Shown here: positions 37,523 to 46,978 of the stretch, in pieces
Numbering within the stretch: position 1 is the stretch's first letter
How the letters are laid out: every line of letters begins with the position of its first letter
NCBI RefSeq assembly: GCF_030249845.1
Contig: NZ_JANURM010000001.1
Location: 209,364 to 273,363, forward strand
Source: Campylobacter gastrosuis
GTDB lineage: Bacteria; Campylobacterota; Campylobacteria; Campylobacterales; Campylobacteraceae
Length of the DNA stretch: 64,000 bases
Reading direction: 5' to 3'
Translations under genes and position numbers: made by a program
Notes under the pieces: generated by a model
Told to the model about the DNA's origin: nothing
Database searches by the model: none
The model's input: the letters and a program-made list of their open reading frames with translations, nothing else

Positions 37523-38548
37523 ATGGATATATTTTTTATAGGGCATAGAGATCCGATTTTTGGGGTTATCGTGCTTTTTGGTATTATTTTTATGGTTGCG
37601 TTTTTAAGCTACGCTTGGGGGCTTTTTCGCTCAAAAGATGAGAAAAGACGCATTGAAAAATTCATAAAAAAATTTGAAAATAAAAGCTCACTTAGTGATG
37701 AGCATATAAATTTACTTAAAAACCTTGATGTAAATACCGCTACTTTGGGGGTTTTAGGCACGATGTTTGTAAAAAGTGGCGATTTTGAAAAGGCAATTAG
37801 CGTCTATTTAATCGCACTTTCAAAGGCAAAAATCAAAGAAGAGAAGGAATTTGTGCTAACAGAGCTTGGCTCGGCGTATTTTAAGGCTGGATTTTTGCAA
37901 AACAGCACGGAGATTTTTTTAAAGGCGGTTGAGATTAGCCCACGAAATGCGGTTGCATTAAGGTATTTAACGATGATTGATGAGAAGCTAAAACGCTTTG
38001 ATGATGCCTTAAATACGCTAAATTCGCTAAATGAGCTAGGGCTTGATACAAGAGAGGCTAAGGCTTATGTCAGGGCAAATATTATCTTAAATGATAAAAA
38101 TTTAAGCGTTGAGCAAAAGAGCGATGAAATTTTGGCTTTGAGTGGCGATTTTAGGCTTTTAAAGCGAATGGCAATGCAACTTTGGCTAAAAAATGGGCTA
38201 AGCCTTGAAAATTTCAGAGATTTTGCAGATTTTAGCGATGTTGTTGATATACTTTATCATCAAAACAAGCCAGTAAATTTAGCAAATAGCGACTACAAAG
38301 CCCTGTTTTACGCAAAGGGCTTGGTTGATGAGCCTTGTAAAATTAATGGCTTTGAGCTAAATGTGATTAGAAATTTAAAAACGGCTGGATTTGATAGGGC
38401 TGATTTGAGTTTTAATTATGTTTGCAATAGCTGTAAAAACGCCTTTCCAATGCACTTTTATCGCTGTCCGGTATGTTTTAGTTTAGGTAGTGTTAAAATT
38501 ACATTAACAATTACAGAGAAAACTGATGAAAATAGTATGCCTTTTTAG
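37523..38548 (+). CDS. Membrane-anchored TPR protein with zinc ribbon (LapB/YciM-like, Cj1637c-like)
   Basis: 341 residues: one N-terminal helix (about 12-32), TPR-type helical repeats (about 60-270), and a C-terminal zinc ribbon CNSC...CPVC. The layout is that of LapB/YciM, which in E. coli regulates lipopolysaccharide synthesis at the inner membrane. In C. jejuni the equivalent position between dnaG and rnhA carries Cj1637c. rnhA starts 23 bases inside its 3' end. Confidence 0.82.
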   Translation: MDIFFIGHRDPIFGVIVLFGIIFMVAFLSYAWGLFRSKDEKRRIEKFIKKFENKSSLSDEHINLLKNLDVNTATLGVLGTMFVKSGDFEKAISVYLIALSKAKIKEEKEFVLTELGSAYFKAGFLQNSTEIFLKAVEISPRNAVALRYLTMIDEKLKRFDDALNTLNSLNELGLDTREAKAYVRANIILNDKNLSVEQKSDEILALSGDFRLLKRMAMQLWLKNGLSLENFRDFADFSDVVDILYHQNKPVNLANSDYKALFYAKGLVDEPCKINGFELNVIRNLKTAGFDRADLSFNYVCNSCKNAFPMHFYRCPVCFSLGSVKITLTITEKTDENSMPF

Positions 38549-38951
38549 CGATGGCTCTTGTCTAAACAACCCAGGAGCTGGGGGCTGGGCGTATATTTTA
38601 GAGTATAAAAATGCCGTTAAAAAATCAAGCGGTGGCGAGGTGATGACTACGAATAATCAAATGGAGCTTCGTGCCGTGATTGAGGGCTTAAAGGCGTTAA
38701 AAGAGCCTTGTGAAGTAAGGCTTTTTACCGATAGCCAATACGTGGCAAACGCCATAAATTCGTGGCTTTCTGGCTGGGTTAAGAAAAATTTTAAAAATGT
38801 CAAAAATATCCCACTTTGGCTTGAATACCTGCAAATCTCAAAGCCACATAAAATCAAAGCCACGTGGGTTAAGGCACACAACGGACACCCACAAAACGAG
38901 GAGTGCGATAAAATGGCACGAGATGAAGCATTAAAGGCAAAAAATGAGTGA
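38526..38951 (+). CDS. rnhA: Ribonuclease HI
   Basis: 141 residues; degrades RNA in RNA-DNA hybrids. Catalytic residues visible: Asp in [15 protein letters not shown] (about 9), Glu in QMELRAV (about 48), Asp in FTDSQYV (about 70), and the late Asp in NEECDKMAR. It overlaps both the TPR gene and rnc. Confidence 0.95.
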   Translation: MKIVCLFSDGSCLNNPGAGGWAYILEYKNAVKKSSGGEVMTTNNQMELRAVIEGLKALKEPCEVRLFTDSQYVANAINSWLSGWVKKNFKNVKNIPLWLEYLQISKPHKIKATWVKAHNGHPQNEECDKMARDEALKAKNE

Positions 38952-39615
38952 TTTAAGAAAACTAGAAAAAATTTTAGGATATTCGTTTAAAAATGAGCAA
39001 ATTTTAAAAGAGGCGCTAACTCACAAAAGCTCAAAACAGCCCTACAACAACGAGCGTTTGGAGTTTTTAGGAGACGCTGTTATGGATTTGATTGTTGGCG
39101 AATATCTGTTTAAGAATTTTTCAAAAACAAATGAGGGCGATATGAGTAAATTACGTGCCGCTCTTGTAAATGAAAAGAGCTTTGCAACTATGGCAAACGC
39201 CCTAAATTTAGGCGATTTTATCTATATTTCGCAGTCTGAGCAAAACAACGGCGGACGTGAAAAGCCAAGCATTTTAAGCGACGCTTTTGAGGCGATTATG
39301 GGTGCGATTTACCTTGAAGCTGGGCTTTTTAAGGCACAAGAGATAGCCTTAAATTTACTGCAAAAGTGCTATCCAAAGATTGATTATTTAAGCCTTGTTA
39401 AGGATTACAAAACCGAACTTCAAGAGCTAACTCAGGCACGACTTGGTGTGACGCCAGTTTATGAGCTAGTTAGAAGCTTTGGGCCTGATCACAAAAAGGA
39501 GTTTGAAATGGCACTTTTTATCAATGAGCGTGAAATTTCGCGTGGGATGGCAGGGTCAAAAAAAGAGGCACAGCAGATTGCTGCTAGGATTGCGATTGAG
39601 AAAATAAAAGGATAA
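38944..39615 (+). CDS. rnc: Ribonuclease III
   Basis: 223 residues. The RNase III signature [20 protein letters not shown] (residues about 37-56) carries the metal-binding acids; the second set is in [17 protein letters not shown] double-stranded RNA-binding domain occupies the last 70 residues ([15 protein letters not shown]...[15 protein letters not shown]). It processes rRNA and structured RNA. It overlaps rnhA by eight bases. Confidence 0.96.
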   Translation: MSDLRKLEKILGYSFKNEQILKEALTHKSSKQPYNNERLEFLGDAVMDLIVGEYLFKNFSKTNEGDMSKLRAALVNEKSFATMANALNLGDFIYISQSEQNNGGREKPSILSDAFEAIMGAIYLEAGLFKAQEIALNLLQKCYPKIDYLSLVKDYKTELQELTQARLGVTPVYELVRSFGPDHKKEFEMALFINEREISRGMAGSKKEAQQIAARIAIEKIKG

Positions 39616-39618
39616 ATT

Positions 39619-40689
39619 TTGAACACTTTTGGGACTAGATTAAAATTTACAAGCTTTGGCGAGAGCCACGCATTAGCCATTGGTGGCGTGATTGACGGCT
39701 TGCCAGCTGGGATAAAGATTGATTTTGATTTTTTGCAAAACGAGCTTGATAGGAGAAGACCGGGTAAAAATAAATTCTCAACCGCAAGGGACGAGGCTGA
39801 TAAAATTGAGATTTTTAGCGGTGTTTTTAATGGTTTTAGCACCGGCACGCCAATAGGTTTTGCCATTTTTAACCAAAATCAAAAATCAAACGATTATGAG
39901 AATTTACGCGAGATTTTTCGCCCAGCACACGCTGATTTTACATATTTTTCTAAATTTGGCATAAGAGATCACAGGGGCGGTGGCAGGGCAAGTGCCAGAG
40001 AGACTGCCGTTAGGGTCGCTTGTGGGGCGTTTGCACAAATGCTTTTAAATGAGTTTGACATTAGCGTAAAAAGTGGCGTTTTTAGCGTTGGTAGCGTTGT
40101 TTGCGATAGTTTTGACTTTGATTTAGCGCTTAATTCTGAAATTTTCTCTCTTGGCAAAGAAGATGAGATGAAGGCGTTAATTATGAAAGCAAGGGGCGAG
40201 CACGATAGCGTTGGTGCTGGTGTGCTAAGCGTGGCAAGTGGCGTTTTAAAGGGGCTTGGCGAGGTGCTTTATGATAGGCTTGACGCTAGACTTGCGGCTG
40301 CTTTAATGGGGATAAATGGCGTTAAAGCCGTTGAGATAGGCGAGGGCGTGAGAGCTTCGCAGCTTTTTGGCTCGCAAAATAACGATGAAATGGACAAAAA
40401 TGGCTTTTTAAGTAACCACGCAGGCGGAATTTTAGGCGGGATTAGCACCGGGCAAGATATCGTTTTAAGAAGCTATTTTAAGCCGACGCCGTCAATTTTT
40501 AAACCGCAAAGAACGCTAAATTTAAACGGAGAGAGCGTGAGCTTTGAGCTTCGTGGCAGACACGACCCTTGCATTGGAGTGCGTGGGTCAGTGGTCGCAA
40601 CAGCGATGATAAGGCTAGTTTTAGCCGATATGCTGCTTTTAAATTTAAGCTCAAACATAAACACAATCAAAAAGGCTTACGCTAAATGA
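39619..40689 (+). CDS. aroC: Chorismate synthase
   Basis: 356 residues; last step of the shikimate pathway. Signatures GESHALAIGGVIDGLPAG at the start, the DHRGGGRASARETAVRVACGA region and RGRHDPCIGVRG near the end. It starts with TTG three bases after rnc, preceded by AAAGGATA. It overlaps the following heptosyltransferase by four bases (ATGA), linking core metabolism to the LOS cluster on one transcript. Confidence 0.96.
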   Translation: MNTFGTRLKFTSFGESHALAIGGVIDGLPAGIKIDFDFLQNELDRRRPGKNKFSTARDEADKIEIFSGVFNGFSTGTPIGFAIFNQNQKSNDYENLREIFRPAHADFTYFSKFGIRDHRGGGRASARETAVRVACGAFAQMLLNEFDISVKSGVFSVGSVVCDSFDFDLALNSEIFSLGKEDEMKALIMKARGEHDSVGAGVLSVASGVLKGLGEVLYDRLDARLAAALMGINGVKAVEIGEGVRASQLFGSQNNDEMDKNGFLSNHAGGILGGISTGQDIVLRSYFKPTPSIFKPQRTLNLNGESVSFELRGRHDPCIGVRGSVVATAMIRLVLADMLLLNLSSNINTIKKAYAK

Positions 40690-41747
40690 AAATCCTAATC
40701 ATAAAATTTAGAAATATTGGCGATGTTTTACTCACAACTCCGCTTATTGATAATCTGCGTCATCACTACCCAGACGCTGTGATTGATTTTGCCCTAAATA
40801 GTGGCACAGAAGCGATGATAACGGATAATCCTAACGTGCGAAAAATTCACATTTATGATAGAAATGCTAAAAAATTTGGACTTTTTAAACGCATAGTAAC
40901 GGAGCTGAAATTTATAAACGCTATCAAAAAAGAAAAATACGATATCGCTATACAAACTACAACTGGCGACAGGGGCATAATCATCGCAAAATACGCTAAA
41001 ATCAAAACAATCGTGGGCTTTTGTGGCAAAAACAAAACGATAAATAAATTCATAACTCACAAAGTCCCTAAAATAGAGGGGCTTACTCACATTGTAGATA
41101 GAAATTTAGCCACGCTAAATGCCCTAAATTTAGCCATTATTAGCAAAAAAGTAAGCATATTTTTTGATGAAAACTTAGCCCCAAATTTACCGCCAAAATT
41201 TATCCATTTTCATCTGACAAGTCGCTGGATGTTTAAGTGTGTAAAAGATGAGGTTATGGCTGGTCTTATTGATTTTTGTGAAAATGAGCTAAAAATAAAG
41301 GTAGCAATTACGGCTGATAAAAACGAAGCCGAGATGAAAAAAGTGGCCGATGTTTTGGGGCTTTGCAAGTCAAATCCGCTAAATTTCGCGGGCGTTTTAA
41401 GCCTAAAAGAGGTTGCTGCTTTAAATAAAAAAGCCACCCTTTTTGTGGGCGTTGATACAGCGATAATGCATATTTCAGCCGCAAATGACGTGCCAGTCAT
41501 CGCATTTTTTGGCCCAAGCGGTGCTTTTGAGTGGGGTCCGTGGGATAACTCTTTAATGCAAAGTGGCTACACCAAAAGAAATGGTAACCAACAAATGGGC
41601 AAACACAGCGTATTTCAAAAAGACTGGGAGTGCGCTCCGTGCGGACAAGATGGCTGTGAGGGGTCAAAAATCAGTCGCTGTTTAATGGAATTTAGCGATT
41701 TAGATGCCGTTAAAAATCTCATAAAAGAGAAAATTTCAGCCTTTTAG
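40686..41747 (+). CDS. Lipopolysaccharide heptosyltransferase III-like (GT9)
   Basis: 353 residues. GT9 features: KFRNIGDVLLTTPLIDNL at the start, GVDTAIMHISAA and FGPSGAFEWGPW for the nucleotide-sugar site, and a late Cys cluster CAPCGQDGCEGSKISRC. This pattern is that of the WaaQ/RfaQ group. It would add heptose or a related sugar to the LOS core on the cytoplasmic side. It starts in the aroC stop and ends convergently, overlapping the deacetylase by 12 bases. Confidence 0.87.
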   Translation: MKILIIKFRNIGDVLLTTPLIDNLRHHYPDAVIDFALNSGTEAMITDNPNVRKIHIYDRNAKKFGLFKRIVTELKFINAIKKEKYDIAIQTTTGDRGIIIAKYAKIKTIVGFCGKNKTINKFITHKVPKIEGLTHIVDRNLATLNALNLAIISKKVSIFFDENLAPNLPPKFIHFHLTSRWMFKCVKDEVMAGLIDFCENELKIKVAITADKNEAEMKKVADVLGLCKSNPLNFAGVLSLKEVAALNKKATLFVGVDTAIMHISAANDVPVIAFFGPSGAFEWGPWDNSLMQSGYTKRNGNQQMGKHSVFQKDWECAPCGQDGCEGSKISRCLMEFSDLDAVKNLIKEKISAF

Positions 41748-42506
41748 CTTTGCGTAAATTTTGCTTATAAACTCATTTTGGTATATAAAAAGGCTCTTTT
41801 TTAGCCAAAAAGCACCATTTTTAACGGCTATTCGCTTAATGTAATCTAAATTTTTATCAGCCAAATTTGCCCCGCGCTCTGTCGTGTAAAATATCTCATA
41901 GCCTAAATTTTTAGCAATTTTTAGCTTTTCATCATCAAATTTACCGCGTGGCCAGCAAAGGTGCGTATCATCAAAGTCAAGCCGATTTTTTATCGTGTTT
42001 TTACAAAGCTCTAAATCTGCTTCAAAGGGCAAATCGCCAAAATATCCGTCGGTGTGTCCGTGCGTGTGCGAGTGAAAGTTGCAAAGCTCGCTCATCTTAG
42101 CCACCTCGTCCCAGTTTAAAAATAGCGAGGCTGGATTTTGGGGTGCTTGCTGCTTTGCTTGTGCGTGGTGTAAGGGCGTAAATTCCGCCTTTTTAAGGGC
42201 ATTTTGTTCGCTTGATTTTTCTATCCATTGGGTTACTAAAAATATCGTGGCGTTTAGATTAAACTGCTTTAAAATCGGATAAGCGTAGTAAAAATTATCC
42301 CGCCAACCATCATCAAAAGTTATAAAAACGCTTTTTTTTGGCGGTGCAAACTCGCCCTTTTTATAGGCTAAAAACTCGCTAGAAGTGAGCGTTTTATAGC
42401 CATTATCTGCTAGGAATTTCATCTGGGCTAAAAACTCGCTCACACTACTTGCTATAAAACCACTCTCTGGTAAAATGTGATGATACATTAAAACCGCAAC
42501 GCCCAT
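41736..42506 (-). CDS. Polysaccharide deacetylase (NodB domain)
   Basis: 256 residues without a signal peptide, so cytoplasmic. NodB motifs: VLMYHHILP, FITFDDGWRDN (metal Asp), FHSHTHGHTD (metal His pair) and CWPRGKFDDEKL. Likely removes an N-acetyl group from a glycan or glycan intermediate. Position among LOS transferases suggests that role. It is transcribed opposite to both neighbours. Confidence 0.88.
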   Translation of the reverse strand: MGVAVLMYHHILPESGFIASSVSEFLAQMKFLADNGYKTLTSSEFLAYKKGEFAPPKKSVFITFDDGWRDNFYYAYPILKQFNLNATIFLVTQWIEKSSEQNALKKAEFTPLHHAQAKQQAPQNPASLFLNWDEVAKMSELCNFHSHTHGHTDGYFGDLPFEADLELCKNTIKNRLDFDDTHLCWPRGKFDDEKLKIAKNLGYEIFYTTERGANLADKNLDYIKRIAVKNGAFWLKKSLFIYQNEFISKIYAKLKG

Positions 42507-42515
42507 AAAAACTCC

Positions 42516-42552
42516 GAATTTATTTTATTTTTCTGTGATTTTAGCTAAAATT
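42516..42552 (+). promoter_or_regulatory. Promoter element, copy 1 of a duplicated 37-bp sequence
   Basis: T-rich stretch followed by TGTGATTTT and the -10-like GCTAAAATT (42544-42552), 21 bases before ATG 42573. It matches 49567-49603 at 34 of 37 positions, the differences being at positions 2, 18 and 28. Confidence 0.75.
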
Positions 42553-42572
42553 AACTAAAAAATAGGTTTTTA

Positions 42573-43682
42573 ATGATAAAAGTTATACACACAGAATGGT
42601 CTGATGGCTGGGGCGGTCAAGAGATACGCACAATAAGCGAGTCATTAGCTCTTAAAGAAAAATACGGCGTAAATGTCATCATCGCTTGTAGAAGCAACGC
42701 CAAGATAGCCACAAAAGCAAAAGAAGCTGGGCTAGGTGTTGTCTTTTTTGATTTTAAGGGGGCTTTTGACGTTAAAAGCATAATTGCCCTTGTAAAATTC
42801 ATCAAGCAAAACAATATAAATATATTAAACTCACACAGCGGTAAAGATACGTGGGTGGGCGGACTAGCGGCAAAAATAGCTGGGATAAAATTCATAAGAA
42901 CTCGCCATCTCTCAAATGCGATAAGTAGTTCAAGGCTAAATTTTATCAATGAACTAGCTGATTTTATCATCACAACTGGCGAGAGCGTAAAAGATGCTAT
43001 GATAAAAAATAACCGCATAAATCCGCAAAAAATACTATCAATCCCAACTGGCGTTGATGATACGAAATTTAAATCTGAGCTTTACGACAAAGACGAGTGT
43101 CTTAAAAAATTTGGACTAGAAAATGATAAAATTTATATAGGTATGCTCTCTGTTTTAAGAGCCATAAAACGCCACGATATATTTTTAAAAATAGCTCTAA
43201 ATTTACACGAAAAATATCCAAATGCCCTGTTTGTAATAGCTGGTAGCGGACCACAAGAGCAAAATATACGTGATTTTATAAAAAATAACAATATGCAAGA
43301 GTATGTAAAAATGCTAGGACATCAAGAAAATACAGCTATGTTTTTAAAGGCGATTGATATTTATATGATGATATCAGAAAATGAAGGTGTCCCACAATCC
43401 CTAATGCAAGCACTATTAATGCAAAAAGCAAGTATCGCTACTAATGTAGGTAGTGTAAGCGACCTTTATGATGGCAAGAATTTTAAACTTGTTGATTTTG
43501 ATGAGATAAAAATCCAAAATGCACTTGAAAATTTACTGCAAAACAGCAACGAACGTGAAATTTTAGAGCAAAATGCAAGAGAATTTGTAAAAAATAACTT
43601 TACAAAAGATATAATGGCTAAGAAAATTTATCAAATTTACACAAACTTATTAAATGCTAAAAAAAATAATTTTTTATCTTAG
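42573..43682 (+). CDS. GT4-family glycosyltransferase
   Basis: 369 residues with two Rossmann halves. N-terminal VIHTEWSDGWGGQEIRT (glycine-rich acceptor loop), C-terminal FVIAGSGPQEQNI and the donor E-x7-E motif ENEGVPQSLMQAL. The promoter is nearly identical to that of the GT4 gene at 49609. It ends convergently with the next gene, overlapping by four bases. Sugar specificity cannot be read. Confidence 0.9.
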   Translation: MIKVIHTEWSDGWGGQEIRTISESLALKEKYGVNVIIACRSNAKIATKAKEAGLGVVFFDFKGAFDVKSIIALVKFIKQNNINILNSHSGKDTWVGGLAAKIAGIKFIRTRHLSNAISSSRLNFINELADFIITTGESVKDAMIKNNRINPQKILSIPTGVDDTKFKSELYDKDECLKKFGLENDKIYIGMLSVLRAIKRHDIFLKIALNLHEKYPNALFVIAGSGPQEQNIRDFIKNNNMQEYVKMLGHQENTAMFLKAIDIYMMISENEGVPQSLMQALLMQKASIATNVGSVSDLYDGKNFKLVDFDEIKIQNALENLLQNSNEREILEQNAREFVKNNFTKDIMAKKIYQIYTNLLNAKKNNFLS

Positions 43683-44764
43683 TTTTTAAAAATAATACGT
43701 TTTACGTTATCAAAAACTTCTTTTGCTGTAATTTTCTCCATTACGTGACTATAATCTTTATGTCTAGAAAAATTATCATCTATATTAAAATCAGCTTTTA
43801 TAAACTTAAATATATCCTGACCATAATTTGGCATAAATAATTCCGGGCTAGTCACGCCAAAAAGCCCGATTAGCGGCGTGTTTAATGCAACGGCAATATG
43901 AAGTGGTCCGGTATCTGGGGTGATTAAAATATCAAGTCTATCTATTAATGCAGCCGCTTCTCTTACGTTAAAAACCCCAGCCAAATTTAGCACCCTTTCA
44001 TCATTTATTACACTAAAAAGTTCATTAGTCATAGTCCTTTCGCTTGGGCTACCAGTTAGGACGATTTTTGTATTTGGCTCGTTTAAAACAAGCCTTGCAA
44101 GCTCTATCCAGTGTTTTAAGACCCAATATTTTGCTCTGACACTAGCACCCATTTGAAAGCCTATAAATTTTGTTTGTCTATCTTTTTTAAGTATATTATC
44201 TACTCTTTGATAATCGCTTGCATTTAGATATAAGTCAAATTTTGTGTTTGTATTTTTTAAACCAATAAATTCAAGTTGTTTTAGCCTACCCAATACGACA
44301 TATTTATCAAATTCATCATAGTATTTTGGCGTATTTGAGTGTAAAAAATTAAACTCATTTTTTAAATTTGGTATCTTAAAAACATACTTTGCACCGCTTA
44401 AAATAGCAAGTGGTGTGGCTTGTGGGTCGTTTGAGTGAAGCAAAAAACAAATGTCAATATTTTTTGTTTTTAAAATTTTAAGTGCCTTTAAAAATCCATT
44501 CCACCTGCCATTATATGGGATAATCTCATCTAAATTTGGATTATTTTCAAACAAAGCCATATTTTTTGGGTTTAGTAACGCTATTGTTTTTACATTTGGG
44601 AATTTTTCTTTAAAAGCACGAAAAACTGGGGTGTTAAACAAGGTATCACCAATGGCTGTGTTACTAAAAAAGCAGACCACTTTAAATGGCTCACTGACAA
44701 GTTCGGTTTTTACTGCACTTTTATTTTTAAGAGTAGCTTTTAAAATTTCTTCAAAAATTTTCAT
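43679..44764 (-). CDS. GT9-family glycosyltransferase (heptosyltransferase-like)
   Basis: 361 residues. GT9 features FSNTAIGDTLFNTPVFRAF near residue 35, FQMGASVRAKYWVLKHWIEL mid-protein, and TPDTGPLHIAVALNTPLIGLFG near residue 285. The extra 25 N-terminal residues before the core are unusual. It starts in the stop of the polymerase/ligase gene (ATGA), so transferase and ligase form a unit read on the minus strand. Confidence 0.87.
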   Translation of the reverse strand: MKIFEEILKATLKNKSAVKTELVSEPFKVVCFFSNTAIGDTLFNTPVFRAFKEKFPNVKTIALLNPKNMALFENNPNLDEIIPYNGRWNGFLKALKILKTKNIDICFLLHSNDPQATPLAILSGAKYVFKIPNLKNEFNFLHSNTPKYYDEFDKYVVLGRLKQLEFIGLKNTNTKFDLYLNASDYQRVDNILKKDRQTKFIGFQMGASVRAKYWVLKHWIELARLVLNEPNTKIVLTGSPSERTMTNELFSVINDERVLNLAGVFNVREAAALIDRLDILITPDTGPLHIAVALNTPLIGLFGVTSPELFMPNYGQDIFKFIKADFNIDDNFSRHKDYSHVMEKITAKEVFDNVKRIIFKN

Positions 44765-46041
44765 ACTATTTTATCCTGTTTGTTATTGCAAAAAATAGCA
44801 CAAACCATACCAAAAATAATATAGAAAAATCTAGCTTCGCTATCGGCAAAAAAGCTACCAAAACAAAGACTGCCAATAAATCCAAAAGCACCTAAAAAAG
44901 TAAATATCCCAAAAGTATTTATCTCTTTTGTGTTTGTTTTAATCAATGCATAAGAGTATTTTAAAAAATATACCCAAATTAATAAAAATAATAAAAATCC
45001 AAAAATCCCAAGTGAAAACAATATGCCTACAAATTCATTATGTGCTTGTGAATACTCACAAAATGGTTGTTTTTCTTTATCTACTAATTTAACTATTGTT
45101 TTATGATATAAAAATCTGCCATATCCAGTCGGCATAAATGGCTCTTCTAATCTGTATAGTATCGCCGATTTCCACATTGACAATCTGCTTGTAATAGAGT
45201 GATTAAAGCCCATTTGTTCATATTTTTGCATTTGCATAGGGCTATCGCTTAACATTTTATAATAATCATCTATATGAGAAAGATTATATCTACTTGATAA
45301 ATTGCTAGAATATACAGAAAAAACTCCAATCACGACTACCATTATAGCAGTAATGGCGAATTTTAACTTGATTGATTTTACGATAAAAATAACAAAAGCT
45401 ATTAGCATTAAAAGAGCACCGATATATGCAGCTCTTGTCTGAGTTGAAACTATGCTAAGAAGTGTTAAAAATAATAAAAAAATCATTAATTTTTTGTTTT
45501 CTTTATAAATAGCAATGGCAAAAGCCAAAGCGTATGTAGCCCATATGCCAAATCTTTCGCCTCCGCCATTATCCAAAGCACCATCTAAAAGCCCACCCAT
45601 TCTATGCTCAAAGCTAAAACCAAAACTTGACCAAATAAAAATATTTATGATTGTATGAAATATAACTGATAGATAAATGGTATTTAAATATGGTTTTAAT
45701 TTATTTTGGTCTATATTTTTAAAATATAAAAACATAATTGCCATTACAACTATATTTTTTAGCAGCTCGGAATTTACCTCTTTTAAACTCTCGTGTCTGT
45801 CTATTGAAAAAAATACAGAAATATATGAGATAATTAAGAAAAGCAAAAAAACCAACGATATGTCTTTAATGCACAAAAAATCTTTTATTTTAAATTTCTT
45901 ATAATCTAGTAAAACAAGAAGCAAAAAACCGCCTAAGGCTATATTTTGAACTGCTGTTACGTGACCAATTGGGAGAAAAAATATAAGTACCGCAAAAAAT
46001 AATATTTTTAAATAATCAAATATATTGTTGTATTTTATCAA
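44761..46041 (-). CDS. O-antigen ligase/polymerase-type membrane protein (WaaL-like)
   Basis: 426 residues, about 12 membrane helices, Wzy_C-type. The large periplasmic loop contains PTGYGRFLYHK and SQAHNEFVGILFSLGI, with the His of the conserved AHNxF motif. It starts at TTG, supported by GGAG seven bases upstream inside the preceding GT9 gene, which it overlaps by 26 bases. Noticeably more AT-rich than its neighbours, as is common for acquired polymerase genes. It could ligate sugar chains to lipid A-core or polymerise them. Confidence 0.85.
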   Translation of the reverse strand: MIKYNNIFDYLKILFFAVLIFFLPIGHVTAVQNIALGGFLLLVLLDYKKFKIKDFLCIKDISLVFLLFLIISYISVFFSIDRHESLKEVNSELLKNIVVMAIMFLYFKNIDQNKLKPYLNTIYLSVIFHTIINIFIWSSFGFSFEHRMGGLLDGALDNGGGERFGIWATYALAFAIAIYKENKKLMIFLLFLTLLSIVSTQTRAAYIGALLMLIAFVIFIVKSIKLKFAITAIMVVVIGVFSVYSSNLSSRYNLSHIDDYYKMLSDSPMQMQKYEQMGFNHSITSRLSMWKSAILYRLEEPFMPTGYGRFLYHKTIVKLVDKEKQPFCEYSQAHNEFVGILFSLGIFGFLLFLLIWVYFLKYSYALIKTNTKEINTFGIFTFLGAFGFIGSLCFGSFFADSEARFFYIIFGMVCAIFCNNKQDKIV

Positions 46042-46942
46042 ACAAATCTCCTAAATCAACATTTTGTGCTATTTTATCTTTACCGCAAATAACTACGACA
46101 TTATCGCCCCACGGACACCACCTTTTTGTGCTTGATTTGCCAAAAATGGCAAATGTTTTAACTCCAAGTGCTGGTGCTAAGTGCATAGCTCCACCTTCTA
46201 GTGTGAGTAGAAATTTAGCACATTGCAAATAGTTTGCCATATCATCTAAACTAGCCGTTTTAAGGTATTGTATATCTATTTTTTGCGAAATTTCTTGTGC
46301 TTCTTTGCTATCTTCTGATGTTATTATCACGTTTTTAAAAGTGTCTTTTAAAAATTTAGCTATTGTTACAATTTTATCTTGCGTGATTTTATTCTCTTTC
46401 ATTCTGCTAGATATATGAAAAAACACAAAATCCTTAAATTTATCGCTTGGATTTTTAGGCAGGTAAAGTGTTTTTTCATCGCCAAAAACCACGCCAAGTG
46501 GCTTTAAAATTTCATAACAAAGCATAACTTCGTGCATATCATCGCTAAATTTTATCTTATCGGTTATAATTTTCTTTGGTTTTTTAGCATCAACGCCAAG
46601 CACTCTTTTTGCCCTGCTAACCTGTGCAAAAAGTGCTGCTGAGCTAGAATAGTGGCTTCTAAAAATCACAGCCACGTCGTATTTTTGCCTAAAAATTTCA
46701 AACAAAACCGCACATTTTTTAAAAAATGCACCTATTTTATCAAACAGCGATTTTTTGTGCTTTGGCTTTGTGTAGATGTGAATTTTGTTAAGATATGGAT
46801 TTTTATCCACCACACAGGCATTTAGGCTATTTACGACTATGTCTATTTGTGCGTTAGGGTAAGCCTTGCGAAGTGCCAAAATGGCTGGTGTCGTGCAAAT
46901 TAGGTCGCCGATATTGTCATTTCTAATTAGTAAAATTTTCAT
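46016..46942 (-). CDS. GT9-family glycosyltransferase (heptosyltransferase-like)
   Basis: 308 residues. LLIRNDNIGDLICTTPAILAL at the N-terminus, then TLEGGAMHLAPALGVKTFAIFGKSSTKRWCPWG near residue 250 (GT9 nucleotide-sugar site). First gene of the minus-strand GT9-ligase-GT9 unit, with a TATAAT box ten bases before the ATG. Overlaps the ligase gene. Confidence 0.88.
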   Translation of the reverse strand: MKILLIRNDNIGDLICTTPAILALRKAYPNAQIDIVVNSLNACVVDKNPYLNKIHIYTKPKHKKSLFDKIGAFFKKCAVLFEIFRQKYDVAVIFRSHYSSSAALFAQVSRAKRVLGVDAKKPKKIITDKIKFSDDMHEVMLCYEILKPLGVVFGDEKTLYLPKNPSDKFKDFVFFHISSRMKENKITQDKIVTIAKFLKDTFKNVIITSEDSKEAQEISQKIDIQYLKTASLDDMANYLQCAKFLLTLEGGAMHLAPALGVKTFAIFGKSSTKRWCPWGDNVVVICGKDKIAQNVDLGDLFDKIQQYI

Positions 46943-46951
46943 TTGGGCGAG

Positions 46952-46957
46952 ATTATA
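46952..46957 (-). promoter_or_regulatory. -10 box of the GT9-ligase operon
   Basis: Minus strand AGCTATAATC, a full gnTAnaaT match, close to the ATG at 46942, so the leader would be very short. Confidence 0.6.
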
Positions 46958-46978
46958 GCTAAGTTTTTATTAATTTTA